Positions 17,808 through 25,697 of a stretch of DNA of 64,000 nt are shown one piece after another. The position numbers and the translations under genes were made by a program. The notes beneath the pieces are model-generated. The model did not search any database. It was not told the DNA's origin and was given only the letters and a program-made list of their open reading frames with translations. The stretch is from CAIYRG01 sp964494505. GTDB lineage: Bacteria > Pseudomonadota > Alphaproteobacteria > Micropepsales > Micropepsaceae. The stretch covers positions 1-64,000 of the forward strand of contig CAZBRO010000005.1 in assembly GCA_964494505.1 (NCBI GenBank), written 5' to 3'. The stretch's first letter is position 1; every line of letters begins with the position of its first letter.

Positions 17808-17953
17808 GGGCGCGTTTGTTTCCCGGCGAGCGTCGGTCACTATTAAGCCGGGAGCTTAAGGAGCCATGAAAAGCCGCATGTACGTGGAGCGTACGCGCTT
17901 AACGGCTGCGAAACACGCTTAACAAAGGGCAAACGGATGGCGTGGGAAGCCGC

Positions 17954-18502
17954 CTATTCGGCCGCGGACTCGACCGAAACCATCTCGCGGCCTTTGTCGG
18001 CGTCGTCCTTGCGCCGCCAGGGGCCGATGAAGTCGGGATTGTTGTGCCGGCGCCGGGAGGGACCGCAATAATTCGGCGTGCGCACGAATGGACGCGGCCT
18101 CAGCACGATTTCCTCGATGCGCGAAAACAAGCCCGCCGCCGTCACCGGCTTGGCGAGAATCTCGGTCACGCCCGCATCGCGGGCGGCTTCGACCCGTTTC
18201 ATCTCGGTGTAGCCCGTCACCATGATGATCGGCAGCACGCAATCGGCCCGGTCGGGAAGCGCACGCACGGCCTTGGTGAACCTGATCCCATCCATCGGCG
18301 CCATTGCGAAATCGGTCAGCACGAAATCGGGCCTTCTCACCTTCAGAAAGGCAAGGGCTTCGCTGCCTTCCTGGGCCTCGTGGATTTCGCGGATGCCGAA
18401 GGCTTTCAGCAGTGTACGGAGCAATATGCGCATATGCTCATTGTCCTCGACAATGAGGGCGCACAAGGGACCTAATCCGGTTGGGTTGATCCTGAGCCGC
18501 AT
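17954..18502 (-). CDS. Single-domain response regulator (CheY-like receiver)
   Basis: 182 residues. A receiver domain covers residues ~13-135: acidic pair LIVEDN, phospho-acceptor in LTDFAMAPMDG, threonine in MVTGY and lysine in LAKPV. A basic, proline-containing C-terminal tail without a known output domain follows. It is encoded upstream of motA on the same strand, about 150 bases away, so a link to motility is plausible. The cognate kinase is not in the window. Confidence 0.88.
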   Translation of the reverse strand: MRLRINPTGLGPLCALIVEDNEHMRILLRTLLKAFGIREIHEAQEGSEALAFLKVRRPDFVLTDFAMAPMDGIRFTKAVRALPDRADCVLPIIMVTGYTEMKRVEAARDAGVTEILAKPVTAAGLFSRIEEIVLRPRPFVRTPNYCGPSRRRHNNPDFIGPWRRKDDADKGREMVSVESAAE

Positions 18503-18698
18503 CCGCCTACGTGTTCACGGTCAAATTGCGCCTTAAGGTGCGCTCCCGGTCACGCTTGTAGGGCCTCTTTGGTTAGCAAAGGGTGAAGGAGGGAAGAAGG
18601 GCAAGCGGAAAATCGGCAAGCGGAACGCCGATTTTCGGCCAAATCGCCCATAAGCGGACAGTGGAACGCCGCCGCGTCTTTGGGCTATAGGGGGCTCC

Positions 18699-19232
18699 AT
18701 GTGGACGATCAGGGCCGAACGGGAAGAGGATGGCGAGGGCGTCGAACGTCTGGTCGACCTTGGTTTTGGCCCCGGGCGCTTTGCGAAGACAGCCTATCGC
18801 TTGCGCGAGGGGGTTTTCCCCGAAGGGCTCCTTTCGTTCGTCGCCGAAGACAAGGAATCGCACCGGCTGCTCGGCTCGGTCCGGTTTTGGCCCATCTCCG
18901 TGGGCAGCCGTCCGGCGTTGCTGCTGGGGCCGCTCGCCGTCGAACCCCAACTCAGAGGCCGCGGTATCGGCATAGCCTTGATGCAGCATGGCATCGACGA
19001 GGCGCGGAAGCTCGATTACGACGCGGTCGTCCTGGTCGGCGACGAGCCCTATTACGTCAGGGTCGGATTTGCCCGGCTGCCGAAAGGCCGCGTCCGCTTT
19101 CCGGGGCCCGTCGATCCCAACCGCGTGCTCGGGCTCGCGCTCAAACCGAACGCGCTGATCACGCTCTCGGGCGAAGTGAAGCGCGCCCGCATCGATTGCG
19201 CAGTCTCCGCCCCATCGGCAAAGCTGGGCTGA
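18699..19232 (+). CDS. GNAT family N-acetyltransferase (YhbS-like)
   Basis: 177 residues. The GNAT fold is marked by the acetyl-CoA pyrophosphate-binding loop in VEPQLRGRGIGIALMQHGI (residues ~83-100; RGRGIG) and the preceding strand ALLLGPLAV. The middle segment PYYVRVGFARLP is typical of the YhbS group. The acceptor substrate is unknown. It begins at ATG 18699 and runs toward the following convergent gene. Confidence 0.85.
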   Translation: MWTIRAEREEDGEGVERLVDLGFGPGRFAKTAYRLREGVFPEGLLSFVAEDKESHRLLGSVRFWPISVGSRPALLLGPLAVEPQLRGRGIGIALMQHGIDEARKLDYDAVVLVGDEPYYVRVGFARLPKGRVRFPGPVDPNRVLGLALKPNALITLSGEVKRARIDCAVSAPSAKLG

Positions 19233-19240
19233 GATTTCCG

Positions 19241-19876
19241 CTATTTGAACGTGAAGGCTTTGATCTGCGTGCCGCAGCCCTCGATGTTCGGCGGAACGCC
19301 GCCGGCCTCATCGGACAGGCGCGTCAGATTGAACAGCAGCGACTCCACGAAGCGCGAGCCGTTGGGCGAGCCGTAATCGCCATTGGCCGGAAGAATCTGC
19401 ACCGACTGTTCATAGAGATGGCCGTCGCGGAAATAGAACGTCGTTAGATTGCGCCCGCCATTGTTGGGAAGGTCCATGGTGATGCGCCGGCCATAGGTCG
19501 CGCCGCGAACCACCGGCTCGATGCGGGATATGTCGTTGCCCACGATCTTGCCGTTGCGCAGGCCGTGGTCGTCGGCCTCCGTGTGCTGGAACATCGCCTC
19601 TTCCAGGATGCTGGCGCCGTCCATCGCGCGGTCCGAATAATCGGCCACCGTCATCTTGTAGATGATGTTGTCCACCGTCGCCGTATAGGTATGCGCCGAG
19701 AGCGCCAGGCCGTGACGCGGCATGGAGAAGCGGAAATCGGCCCGTACCGGCTTATCGGGAAATTGCGAGGCAAAATTGTCGCCCGGGCAGGCGTAATACG
19801 ACCAGGCAGCCTGGGCCGGCGCGGCCGCCATGCCCGAAACCAGAAGTGCTGCAACCGTTAAGGCAAATCGACGCAT
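19241..19876 (-). CDS. Secreted protein of unknown function
   Basis: 211 residues. ATG 19876 has a perfect GGAGGAG site upstream; an in-frame start 12 codons earlier lies before it. A signal peptide (residues ~1-23, ending AQA) precedes a mature domain with two cysteines (YACPG, EGCGTQ) at either end that could form a disulfide. Strand-rich segments and the DGHLYEQSVQILP stretch recall small periplasmic proteins; no family assigned. It is divergent from the DUF6152 array, with about 90 bases of shared promoter region. Confidence 0.7.
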   Translation of the reverse strand: MRRFALTVAALLVSGMAAAPAQAAWSYYACPGDNFASQFPDKPVRADFRFSMPRHGLALSAHTYTATVDNIIYKMTVADYSDRAMDGASILEEAMFQHTEADDHGLRNGKIVGNDISRIEPVVRGATYGRRITMDLPNNGGRNLTTFYFRDGHLYEQSVQILPANGDYGSPNGSRFVESLLFNLTRLSDEAGGVPPNIEGCGTQIKAFTFK

Positions 19877-19964
19877 CGTCTCCTCCGCAGGTGTCGCGCG
19901 ATCTATATTCACCTGCTATTATAGCGGTTACCAAGATTATGTCATGCCTTAGGGAGGCGCCTCG

Positions 19965-20378
19965 ATGAAAGTGAAAGCCCTGGCACTGTCAGCGGCATTG
20001 GGTGGACTGTTGCTGCCGCTCCTCGCCGGTCACGCCAACGCCCATCATTCCTTCGCCATGTTCGATCCGGACAAGACCATCACCAAGGTGGGCACGGTGA
20101 AGGAATTGGAATGGACCAATCCCCATGTCTGGCTGCACGTGATGGCGCTCGACGATGCCGGCAAGGTTGTCGAATATGCGTTCGAGATGCAGGCGGTCGC
20201 GCAGGCCACCTCCGGCGGCTGGCGTCCCGACATCGTCAAACCGGGCGACAAGATTTCGGTCAATTACCATCCGCTGCGGGACGGCTCCCGCGGCGGCGAA
20301 CTTCTGACCGCGACATTGGCCGACGGGCGTTCGCTCCAGGCCCAGGCCGCGCGTCTGCCGGTGCCCAAGGCGCCCTGA
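19965..20378 (+). CDS. DUF6152 family secreted protein, copy 1
   Basis: 137 residues with a signal peptide (1-26). The mature protein opens with AHHSFAMFDPDK and has the family pattern GTVKELEWTNPHVWLHV...PGDKISVNYHPLRDGSRGGELL. A paired histidine next to the cleavage site could bind metal, but this is inference; no function is known for the family. ATG 19965 follows GGGAGGCGCC. First of four tandem paralogs, and the most divergent in sequence. Confidence 0.85.
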   Translation: MKVKALALSAALGGLLLPLLAGHANAHHSFAMFDPDKTITKVGTVKELEWTNPHVWLHVMALDDAGKVVEYAFEMQAVAQATSGGWRPDIVKPGDKISVNYHPLRDGSRGGELLTATLADGRSLQAQAARLPVPKAP

Positions 20379-20405
20379 AAAACCATAAAGCCGGGAGGAC
20401 TTGCG

Positions 20406-20798
20406 ATGACCATGAAGACCCTTGCGTTGGCCGGGATCGCTCTTTGCATCGCCGCGCCCGCTTTCGCCCATCACTCCTTCTCCATGTTCGACCGCGAGAA
20501 ATCGGTCACCATGGCCGGCACGGTGAAGGAGTATGAGTGGACCAATCCCCATGTGTGGATTCATGTGATGGCCGCCGATGCGAGCGGCACGCCCCGCGAA
20601 TGGGGCTTCGAGATGCAGGCCATCGCAGCCGACATGGCCGGCGGCTGGCGAGCCGATTCGGTCAAGCCCGGCGACAAGATCTCCATCGAATTCCATCCGC
20701 TGAAGGACGGTTCGCGCGGCGGCCAGCTGGTCTCCGCGGTGCTGTCCAATGGGACCAAGCTCGGCGGTCCGGTTCGCCGCCCGGGCGCGCAGGATTGA
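20406..20798 (+). CDS. DUF6152 family secreted protein, copy 2
   Basis: 130 residues; signal peptide 1-21 ending FA, then HHSFSMFDREK. It contains the family core VKEYEWTNPHVWIHV and GDKISIEFHPLKDGSRGGQL. It is separated from copy 1 by 27 bases containing GGGAGGAC before ATG 20406. Closer in sequence to copies 3 and 4 than to copy 1, so copies 2-4 arose by later duplications. Confidence 0.85.
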   Translation: MTMKTLALAGIALCIAAPAFAHHSFSMFDREKSVTMAGTVKEYEWTNPHVWIHVMAADASGTPREWGFEMQAIAADMAGGWRADSVKPGDKISIEFHPLKDGSRGGQLVSAVLSNGTKLGGPVRRPGAQD

Positions 20799-20823
20799 TT
20801 GGTTTGCAAATCGGAGGCTCACC

Positions 20824-21282
20824 ATGAAGGTCAAGACGATGGTTTTGGCTGGCGCCTTGCTCTCGTTTGCGGCGCCCGCCCTCGCGCACCATTCCTTTTC
20901 CATGTTCGACCGCGACAAGGTGGTGAACATCACCGGCACGGTGAAAGAATATGAATGGGCCAACCCCCATGTCTGGATTCATGTGGTGGCGGCCGATTCC
21001 GCCGGTGCGCCGCGCGAATGGGGCTTCGAGATGCAGTCCATCGCGCAGGACGCGGCGGTAGGCTGGAAACCCGATTCGGTCAAGCCGGGCGACAAGATTT
21101 CGATCGAATTCCATCCGCTCAAGGACGGCAGCAGAGGCGGTCAGCTGATGAGCGCCAATCTCGCCAGCGGCCAGCATCTGGGCCCGCCGGCCAATCCCGC
21201 CGCCGTCTTCCCGGAAGCCCGCGCGGCGCGCGCCCGTGCCGCCGCCCAGGCGCAAAGCGCCCAGCAGCAGCCGGGCCAGTAA
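20824..21282 (+). CDS. DUF6152 family secreted protein, copy 3
   Basis: 152 residues; start at ATG 20824 (MKVKTMVLAGA) after CGGAGGCTCACC. Signal peptide 1-20, then AHHSFSMFDRDK and the same core. It differs by a longer C-terminus rich in Ala/Arg/Gln (AARARAAAQAQSAQQQPGQ), a low-complexity tail absent from the neighbours. The four genes follow at intervals of 25-30 bases, so they are surely co-transcribed. Confidence 0.85.
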   Translation: MKVKTMVLAGALLSFAAPALAHHSFSMFDRDKVVNITGTVKEYEWANPHVWIHVVAADSAGAPREWGFEMQSIAQDAAVGWKPDSVKPGDKISIEFHPLKDGSRGGQLMSANLASGQHLGPPANPAAVFPEARAARARAAAQAQSAQQQPGQ

Positions 21283-21312
21283 GGTTTTGCAAAGACCGTT
21301 TGGAGACTGCCG

Positions 21313-21726
21313 ATGATGTTCAAGACGCTGGTGTTGGCGGGTGCGGCGCTGTGTTTGGCGGTCCCTGCGTTCGCCCATCATTCCTTTGCCATGTTCGACC
21401 GCGACAAGTTCGCGACCGTCACCGGCACGGTGAAGGAATATGAATGGACCAACCCGCATGTCTGGATCCACATCATGGCGATGGACGACAAGGGAACGCC
21501 GCGCGAATGGGGCTTCGAGATGCAGTCCATCGCGCAGGACAGCCGTGCGGGCTGGCGCGCCGACACCGTCAAGCCGGGCGACAAGATCACCATCGAATTC
21601 CATCCGCTGAAGGACGGTACGCGCGGCGGACAATTGACGGCCGGCGTGCTCGCGAACGGGACGCGGCTTGGGCCTCCACCGCCGGACGGATTCCTCTCCG
21701 TCAAACCCGGCGACGGCGGAATCTGA
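21313..21726 (+). CDS. DUF6152 family secreted protein, copy 4
   Basis: 137 residues; ATG 21313 after GGAGACTGCCG. Signal peptide, then AHHSFAMFDRDK and the core EFHPLKDGTRGGQLTAG, ending in a proline-rich tail PPPPDGFLSVKPGDGGI. This last part is the source of the duplicated fragment at 22852-22981. It is followed directly by a strong bidirectional terminator, closing the operon. Confidence 0.85.
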   Translation: MMFKTLVLAGAALCLAVPAFAHHSFAMFDRDKFATVTGTVKEYEWTNPHVWIHIMAMDDKGTPREWGFEMQSIAQDSRAGWRADTVKPGDKITIEFHPLKDGTRGGQLTAGVLANGTRLGPPPPDGFLSVKPGDGGI

Positions 21727-21749
21727 GAAACGTTACCTTCCGAAAAACA

Positions 21750-21779
21750 AAAGGGGCTGTCCCGTCGGACAGCCCCTTT
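21750..21779. terminator. Bidirectional terminator between the DUF6152 array and the PEP-CTERM gene
   Basis: A perfect 13-bp stem (AAAGGGGCTGTCC with GGACAGCCCCTTT) and a 4-base loop. It has A residues on one side and T residues on the other, so it can end transcription from both convergent units. Confidence 0.85.
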
Positions 21780-21801
21780 GCGTATGCGTTTGCTATCCGG
21801 C

Positions 21802-22632
21802 TTACGCAGCGCGTTTGCGTAGCATCGCGAAACCAAACAGCGACAACAGACCCGCCCCGAAAAGAGCAAGCGAGGACGGTTCCGGCACTGTCACCGCATC
21901 GGACGTGAAGGACCAGTTCAGAATGTCCTGACTCCCGAAAGCCCCGCCATTACCGGCGCTGAAGCCGACATGGGCGTGGGAATTCAGCTCGCCGAATAGA
22001 TCCAGGCTTGCTTCCATCACCGCAGCGCCCGGTTTGACCGACGTCGTTGACAGATAGACATCCAGCAGATGGGTGCCGGCGTCATAATCGATCCAGGCGA
22101 ATTCGTTCTGCTCATAGAACGCACCGTCGGTGCCGAAGCTCGTCGAACCAGGCGGATCGAAGGGATTCGACAGATTTGCCGGATCGGTTCCGCCCGTGAT
22201 GACCCCAATGAAAGAGGGGCCTCGTCCGCGGAAGACCACCGCCACGCTTGGCGAAAGTCCGACATAACCAAGCCCCTGGCCGCCGGCCCCCAGCGCATGG
22301 GCCCCCGCGGCATCGCGCTGCAAGAGGAACGCAAATCCGTCCGGTACGCCAAGCCCGCTGCTGGGGTCTGTCGTGACCAGGAATTCAAACGAGGTGCTGA
22401 AGCTGGTTGAGGCGTTCAAGGGCACCGCGGTGCTGGAATAGGCAGTGCCTGCCTGGGTGTCGGCGCTCGGCACGACGCGCAGGACCGATCCCGCCTGCGC
22501 CGCATCCCCGTTCAACGTCAATCCGGCGACGCTGGAGAAATCGCTGTAGTTGATGGTCGTCGCATTCGCAGCAGAGGCGATGCTTGTGACCAGCGCAGCA
22601 GCGAGAAGGACCCTCACTGGATTCATGACCAT
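21802..22632 (-). CDS. PEP-CTERM protein with an L-type lectin-like domain
   Basis: 276 residues. A signal peptide (1-24) precedes a beta-rich domain resembling legume-lectin folds: INYSDFSSVAGLTLNG, SFSTSFEFLVT, DGFAFLLQRD, ALGAGGQGLGYVG and FAWIDYDAGTHLLDVYLS. The C-terminus is a complete PEP-CTERM sorting signal: VPEPSSLALFGAG, a hydrophobic stretch and RKRAA. Such proteins are cut and exported by exosortase, usually with an exopolysaccharide; no exosortase is in this window. Carbohydrate binding is inferred from the fold. The start may be ATG 22632 or ATG 22626; neither has a strong site. Confidence 0.82.
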   Translation of the reverse strand: MVMNPVRVLLAAALVTSIASAANATTINYSDFSSVAGLTLNGDAAQAGSVLRVVPSADTQAGTAYSSTAVPLNASTSFSTSFEFLVTTDPSSGLGVPDGFAFLLQRDAAGAHALGAGGQGLGYVGLSPSVAVVFRGRGPSFIGVITGGTDPANLSNPFDPPGSTSFGTDGAFYEQNEFAWIDYDAGTHLLDVYLSTTSVKPGAAVMEASLDLFGELNSHAHVGFSAGNGGAFGSQDILNWSFTSDAVTVPEPSSLALFGAGLLSLFGFAMLRKRAA

Positions 22633-22851
22633 ACCACTAGTACTCCCATGTGTTTACGCGGCGACCGAGAGCCACCCCAGGATGTCCCGCAACGTCGTGA
22701 AAATTTCTCCGCCAGAACGGCGGGTTTGGCCCTACACAGCCTGTAAGGCAAGGTCTGTGCCACTGCCAAAAACTGAATACATTCAAGGCAATGGATTCTC
22801 TCGAGGAAGGAACTGTAAAGAATGCCGACGCATTAACCTTAACATTGATCG
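22633..22851. other. Non-coding stretch between the PEP-CTERM gene and the DUF6152 fragment
   Basis: No gene is supported in these ~220 bases. A small hairpin CCGCC-agaac-GGCGG lies near 22710-22725. The 22790-22850 part is AT-richer and ends abruptly where similarity to DUF6152 copy 4 begins, so it marks the breakpoint of the duplication. Confidence 0.5.
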
Positions 22852-22981
22852 ATTCCATCCGCTGAAGGATGGTACACGCGGCGGGCAATTGACGGCCGGC
22901 GTGCTCGCGAACGGGACGCGGCTTGGGCCTCCACCGCCGGACGGATTCCTCTCCGTCAAACCCGGCGACGGCGGCATTTAG
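22852..22981 (+). pseudogene. Duplicated 3' fragment of DUF6152 copy 4
   Basis: The 130 bases are nearly identical to 21597-21726, the last 43 codons of copy 4, with only a handful of substitutions, one of them changing the stop from TGA to TAG. The translation in frame is FHPLKDGTRGGQLTAGVLANG and onward to PGDGGI. There is no start codon, signal peptide or HHSF region, so it cannot make the protein. It is a recent partial duplication with the lectin-like gene in between. Confidence 0.88.
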
Positions 22982-23190
22982 TAACCTCGCGCTTCTGGCG
23001 CAAGCTCGTCCGTTATCGCATCTGACTCTCAGGCCGCATGCGCGAGGCTTAATCGCCGCCGTGGCCAAACGCGGCCGCGCCGGCACACGCAACCCAGAAC
23101 CGAAATAATTTCGGCGCGTTGTGTAAAAGCGAAAGGCGCGGGTGCCGTTACGTCAAGGCCAAGCATGGCTGCATCCGCAGAAGGTGCACA

Positions 23191-24063
23191 ATGAGAAAGA
23201 TGCATAGGAAGGGTGCTTTAACCTGCACGGTCCTCATGCTGAGTTTATTGAGTGCCAGCGCATATGCCCTTGAAGACAAGGGACATGACCGGGATGGGCT
23301 CGGCAAGAAAGGCGTGGATGCCCTCGTCCAAGGGAATATTGCCGAGGCCGATAAGCAATTCTACGACGACTACCAGGATCATCCCGGCAATCCTCTGGCG
23401 CAATTCAATATGGCCGATTCCTTGCGGCAGCACGGTCAGGTCGAGCAAGCCGATATGCTCTACCGTCAGGCTGCTGCAGGCGGCAAGGGATACATTCCGG
23501 ATCACCTCCTGGAAGCGCACGATTCCACAACCACCGTCAGGGATGTGGCGTGCAGACATCTTGCGGAAGATCGTCAGGCCGACCCGAACTGTCCGAGCCT
23601 GAGGGCCGAGCTGACGGCGCCGCCGCCTCCTGTGCCGCCAGAACAGCCGCCTCCTCCGATGGTCGCCGAAGCGGCGCCTGCGCCCGCACCGGCTCCCGCG
23701 CCCGTGATCGTGCGCAACTTCATGGTGTTCTTCGATTTCGACAAATCGGACATCACGCCCGAAGCGCGCAATGTCATCGCGGCTGCCGTGGATACCGCCA
23801 AGAAGAACGGCGCGGCGCGCATCACGGTCACCGGACACACCGATACGGTGGGCTCGCATCATTATAACCAAGCTCTGTCCGAACGCCGCGCGGCAGCGGT
23901 GAAGAACCAGATGGTGCAACTCGGCATGAACGCGACGGATATCATGACGGTCGGCCGCAGCTTCGATGACCCGCTGATCCCAACCGGACCGGGCGTGCGG
24001 GAGCCTGAAAACCGGCGCGCCGTGATCGATCTCGGCACGCCCAAAGTTGCCGGAAATTTCTGA
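23191..24063 (+). CDS. OmpA family outer membrane/peptidoglycan-associated protein
   Basis: About 290 residues from ATG 23191 after AGAAGGTG. Signal peptide (1-26), then a TPR-like helical region (residues ~35-110; DALVQGNIAEADKQFYDDYQDHPGNPLAQFNMADSLRQHG) and a proline/alanine linker (PPPPVPPEQPPPPM...APAPAPAPAP). The C-terminal OmpA domain binds peptidoglycan: FFDFDKSDIT, TGHTDTVGSHHYNQALSERRA and PENRRAVID. The pairing of TPR and OmpA domains suggests an envelope scaffold; no specific partner is seen. Confidence 0.85.
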   Translation: MRKMHRKGALTCTVLMLSLLSASAYALEDKGHDRDGLGKKGVDALVQGNIAEADKQFYDDYQDHPGNPLAQFNMADSLRQHGQVEQADMLYRQAAAGGKGYIPDHLLEAHDSTTTVRDVACRHLAEDRQADPNCPSLRAELTAPPPPVPPEQPPPPMVAEAAPAPAPAPAPVIVRNFMVFFDFDKSDITPEARNVIAAAVDTAKKNGAARITVTGHTDTVGSHHYNQALSERRAAAVKNQMVQLGMNATDIMTVGRSFDDPLIPTGPGVREPENRRAVIDLGTPKVAGNF

Positions 24064-24074
24064 CGGAATCGTCT

Positions 24075-24106
24075 AGCCGGTCCCAGCGGCAAGGCGGGGA
24101 CCGGCT
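24075..24106 (+). terminator. Stem-loop after the OmpA gene
   Basis: A perfect 10-bp stem, AGCCGGTCCC/GGGACCGGCT, with a 12-base loop starts 12 bases after the stop codon. No T-run follows, so it may act as an mRNA-stabilising hairpin or a Rho-dependent stop rather than a full intrinsic terminator. Confidence 0.6.
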
Positions 24107-24252
24107 GATGTCACTGACGCTACCATCCAAAGCCGCGCTTCCGGCCGCCCCCGGAAATCCCCACGTTTTGGCCTTGCGGCGGCTGGAAGAGGGTGAGGCC
24201 CCCCTTCCGAGCCGTTGCGCTGCTCGACCTCTGCAGAAGAGAGAGGTAAGAA

Positions 24253-25599
24253 ATGCTGCGCGCCAAGGGAGCAATAGTCATGCGTTTTGGACAATTTCCG
24301 ATGGTTTCGTTTTTCGCCATCGCGGCCACTCTTGCCGCGAGCACGGCGGCCAACGCTCAGGCCAAACCCGATTTCGTCCAGTTGGGACGCGTCAGCGCGA
24401 CCGTCTGGAAACCCGATTCCGGCGCAGCGCCCCACATCGCGTTCCTGATCGCGCACCGCTCGGCGAACATGCTGAACAATGTCGCCTGCCGCGAATTCGC
24501 CAAGCGCGGTTTCGCGGCAGTTTGTTTCAACACGCGTTACGAAAACAATGATTCGATCGTCGACTGGGAACCCATCGCGCTCGATGTGAAGCGCGCCGTC
24601 GATTATGCGCGCACGCTGCCCGGCATCACCAAGGTGATCCTGGTCGGCCATTCGGGTGGTTCGGCGCTGATGAGCTATTATCAGGCGGTGGCCGAGAACG
24701 GCGTCTCCTACTGCCAGGGGCCGAACAAGATCACGCAATGCGGGCCGGAACTCGCCGGCATGAAACCGGCCGACGGCATCGTCTTTCCCGAGGCCCATCC
24801 CGGCGATGGCGTGCAGGCGCTGCGCGGCATCAATCCGTCGCTTTCGATTCAGAACGGCAAGGTGGCGGTCGATTCCTCGCTCGATCCGTTCGACGTGAAG
24901 AACGGATACAATCCGAACGGCCCCTCGCATTACGCGCCGGAATTCCGCACCCGCTATTACGCGGCGCAATCCAAGGTGATGAACGAGCAGCTCACCCATG
25001 TGCTGGCGCTGCGCGATCGCATCAAATCGGGCGAGGGCGTCTATCCCGACGACGACGCCGTGCTGGTGCCGTTCAGCGATCAGGCCGGCGCCGCCCGGCT
25101 CGACCAGATGGACCCCTCCATCCCGGAAATCATGAGCACGCGGCGGCCGGAGAAGCTCCTGAAAAACGACGGCACCATCGTCATGCAGGTGGTGAAAAGC
25201 TTGGAACCGGCGCATCCGCAGCAGGCCAAGCGCAACCGCACCTTCGATGACGGCACGAAGATGCTGACCGTCACGTCCTATCTTTCCACCAATGCCGTCC
25301 GCTCGACCAATTCGGTCGACGGCATCGACCATTGCTCGAACAACAACTCGACCGTGTGCGGGGTGCAGCACATCAAGGCGCCGACGCTGATCGCGGCGAT
25401 GGGCGCCTATCACATGCTGCGCGACGAAGAGATGATGTACGACACCTCTCCGGCCGCGGATAAGGACTATGTCGTCATCGAAGGGGCGAACCTGAACTAT
25501 GACGGCTGCAAGCCCTGCGAAACGACCCCCGGCCAATATGGCAATTCGCTGAAGAACCTGTTCGACTACATCGCCAAATGGGCCAACGCCCGGTTCTGA
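24253..25599 (+). CDS. Secreted alpha/beta hydrolase
   Basis: 448 residues; ATG 24253 after GAGAGGTAAGAA. A signal peptide (to about residue 36, ending NAQ) precedes an alpha/beta hydrolase fold. The nucleophile elbow GHSGGS (S near residue 138) is preceded by strand KVILV, and IAHRSANMLNN may supply an oxyanion loop. Late residues (GANLNYDGCK, near the end) could provide the acid or base, but the histidine of the triad is not certain. Several cysteines suggest disulfides in the periplasm. The substrate is unknown. A REP element and an MFS transporter follow. Confidence 0.8.
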   Translation: MLRAKGAIVMRFGQFPMVSFFAIAATLAASTAANAQAKPDFVQLGRVSATVWKPDSGAAPHIAFLIAHRSANMLNNVACREFAKRGFAAVCFNTRYENNDSIVDWEPIALDVKRAVDYARTLPGITKVILVGHSGGSALMSYYQAVAENGVSYCQGPNKITQCGPELAGMKPADGIVFPEAHPGDGVQALRGINPSLSIQNGKVAVDSSLDPFDVKNGYNPNGPSHYAPEFRTRYYAAQSKVMNEQLTHVLALRDRIKSGEGVYPDDDAVLVPFSDQAGAARLDQMDPSIPEIMSTRRPEKLLKNDGTIVMQVVKSLEPAHPQQAKRNRTFDDGTKMLTVTSYLSTNAVRSTNSVDGIDHCSNNNSTVCGVQHIKAPTLIAAMGAYHMLRDEEMMYDTSPAADKDYVVIEGANLNYDGCKPCETTPGQYGNSLKNLFDYIAKWANARF

Positions 25600-25623
25600 G
25601 TTCACTCATGCTTCAATACAATT

Positions 25624-25665
25624 CTTCACCCTGAGCTTGTCGAAGGGTGAGCTTGTCGAAGGATG
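25624..25665. repeat. REP-like palindromic element
   Basis: TTCACCCTGAGCTTGTCGAAGG followed by a second half-unit GAGCTTGTCGAAGGATGA. Same family as at 11395, 39849, 60683 and 63181. It lies between the hydrolase and the MFS gene, in the leader of the latter. Confidence 0.8.
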
Positions 25666-25697
25666 AACCGGCCCGAAGACGCACAGGGGGACAGCTT

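Noticed and set aside
17866..17922. An 18-codon frame after TAAGGAGCC, divergent from motA
   Set aside because: The GGAG is only two bases from the ATG, the frame overlaps a short dyad (GTACG/CGTAC) in the promoter region, and there is no terminator or other sign of a unit.
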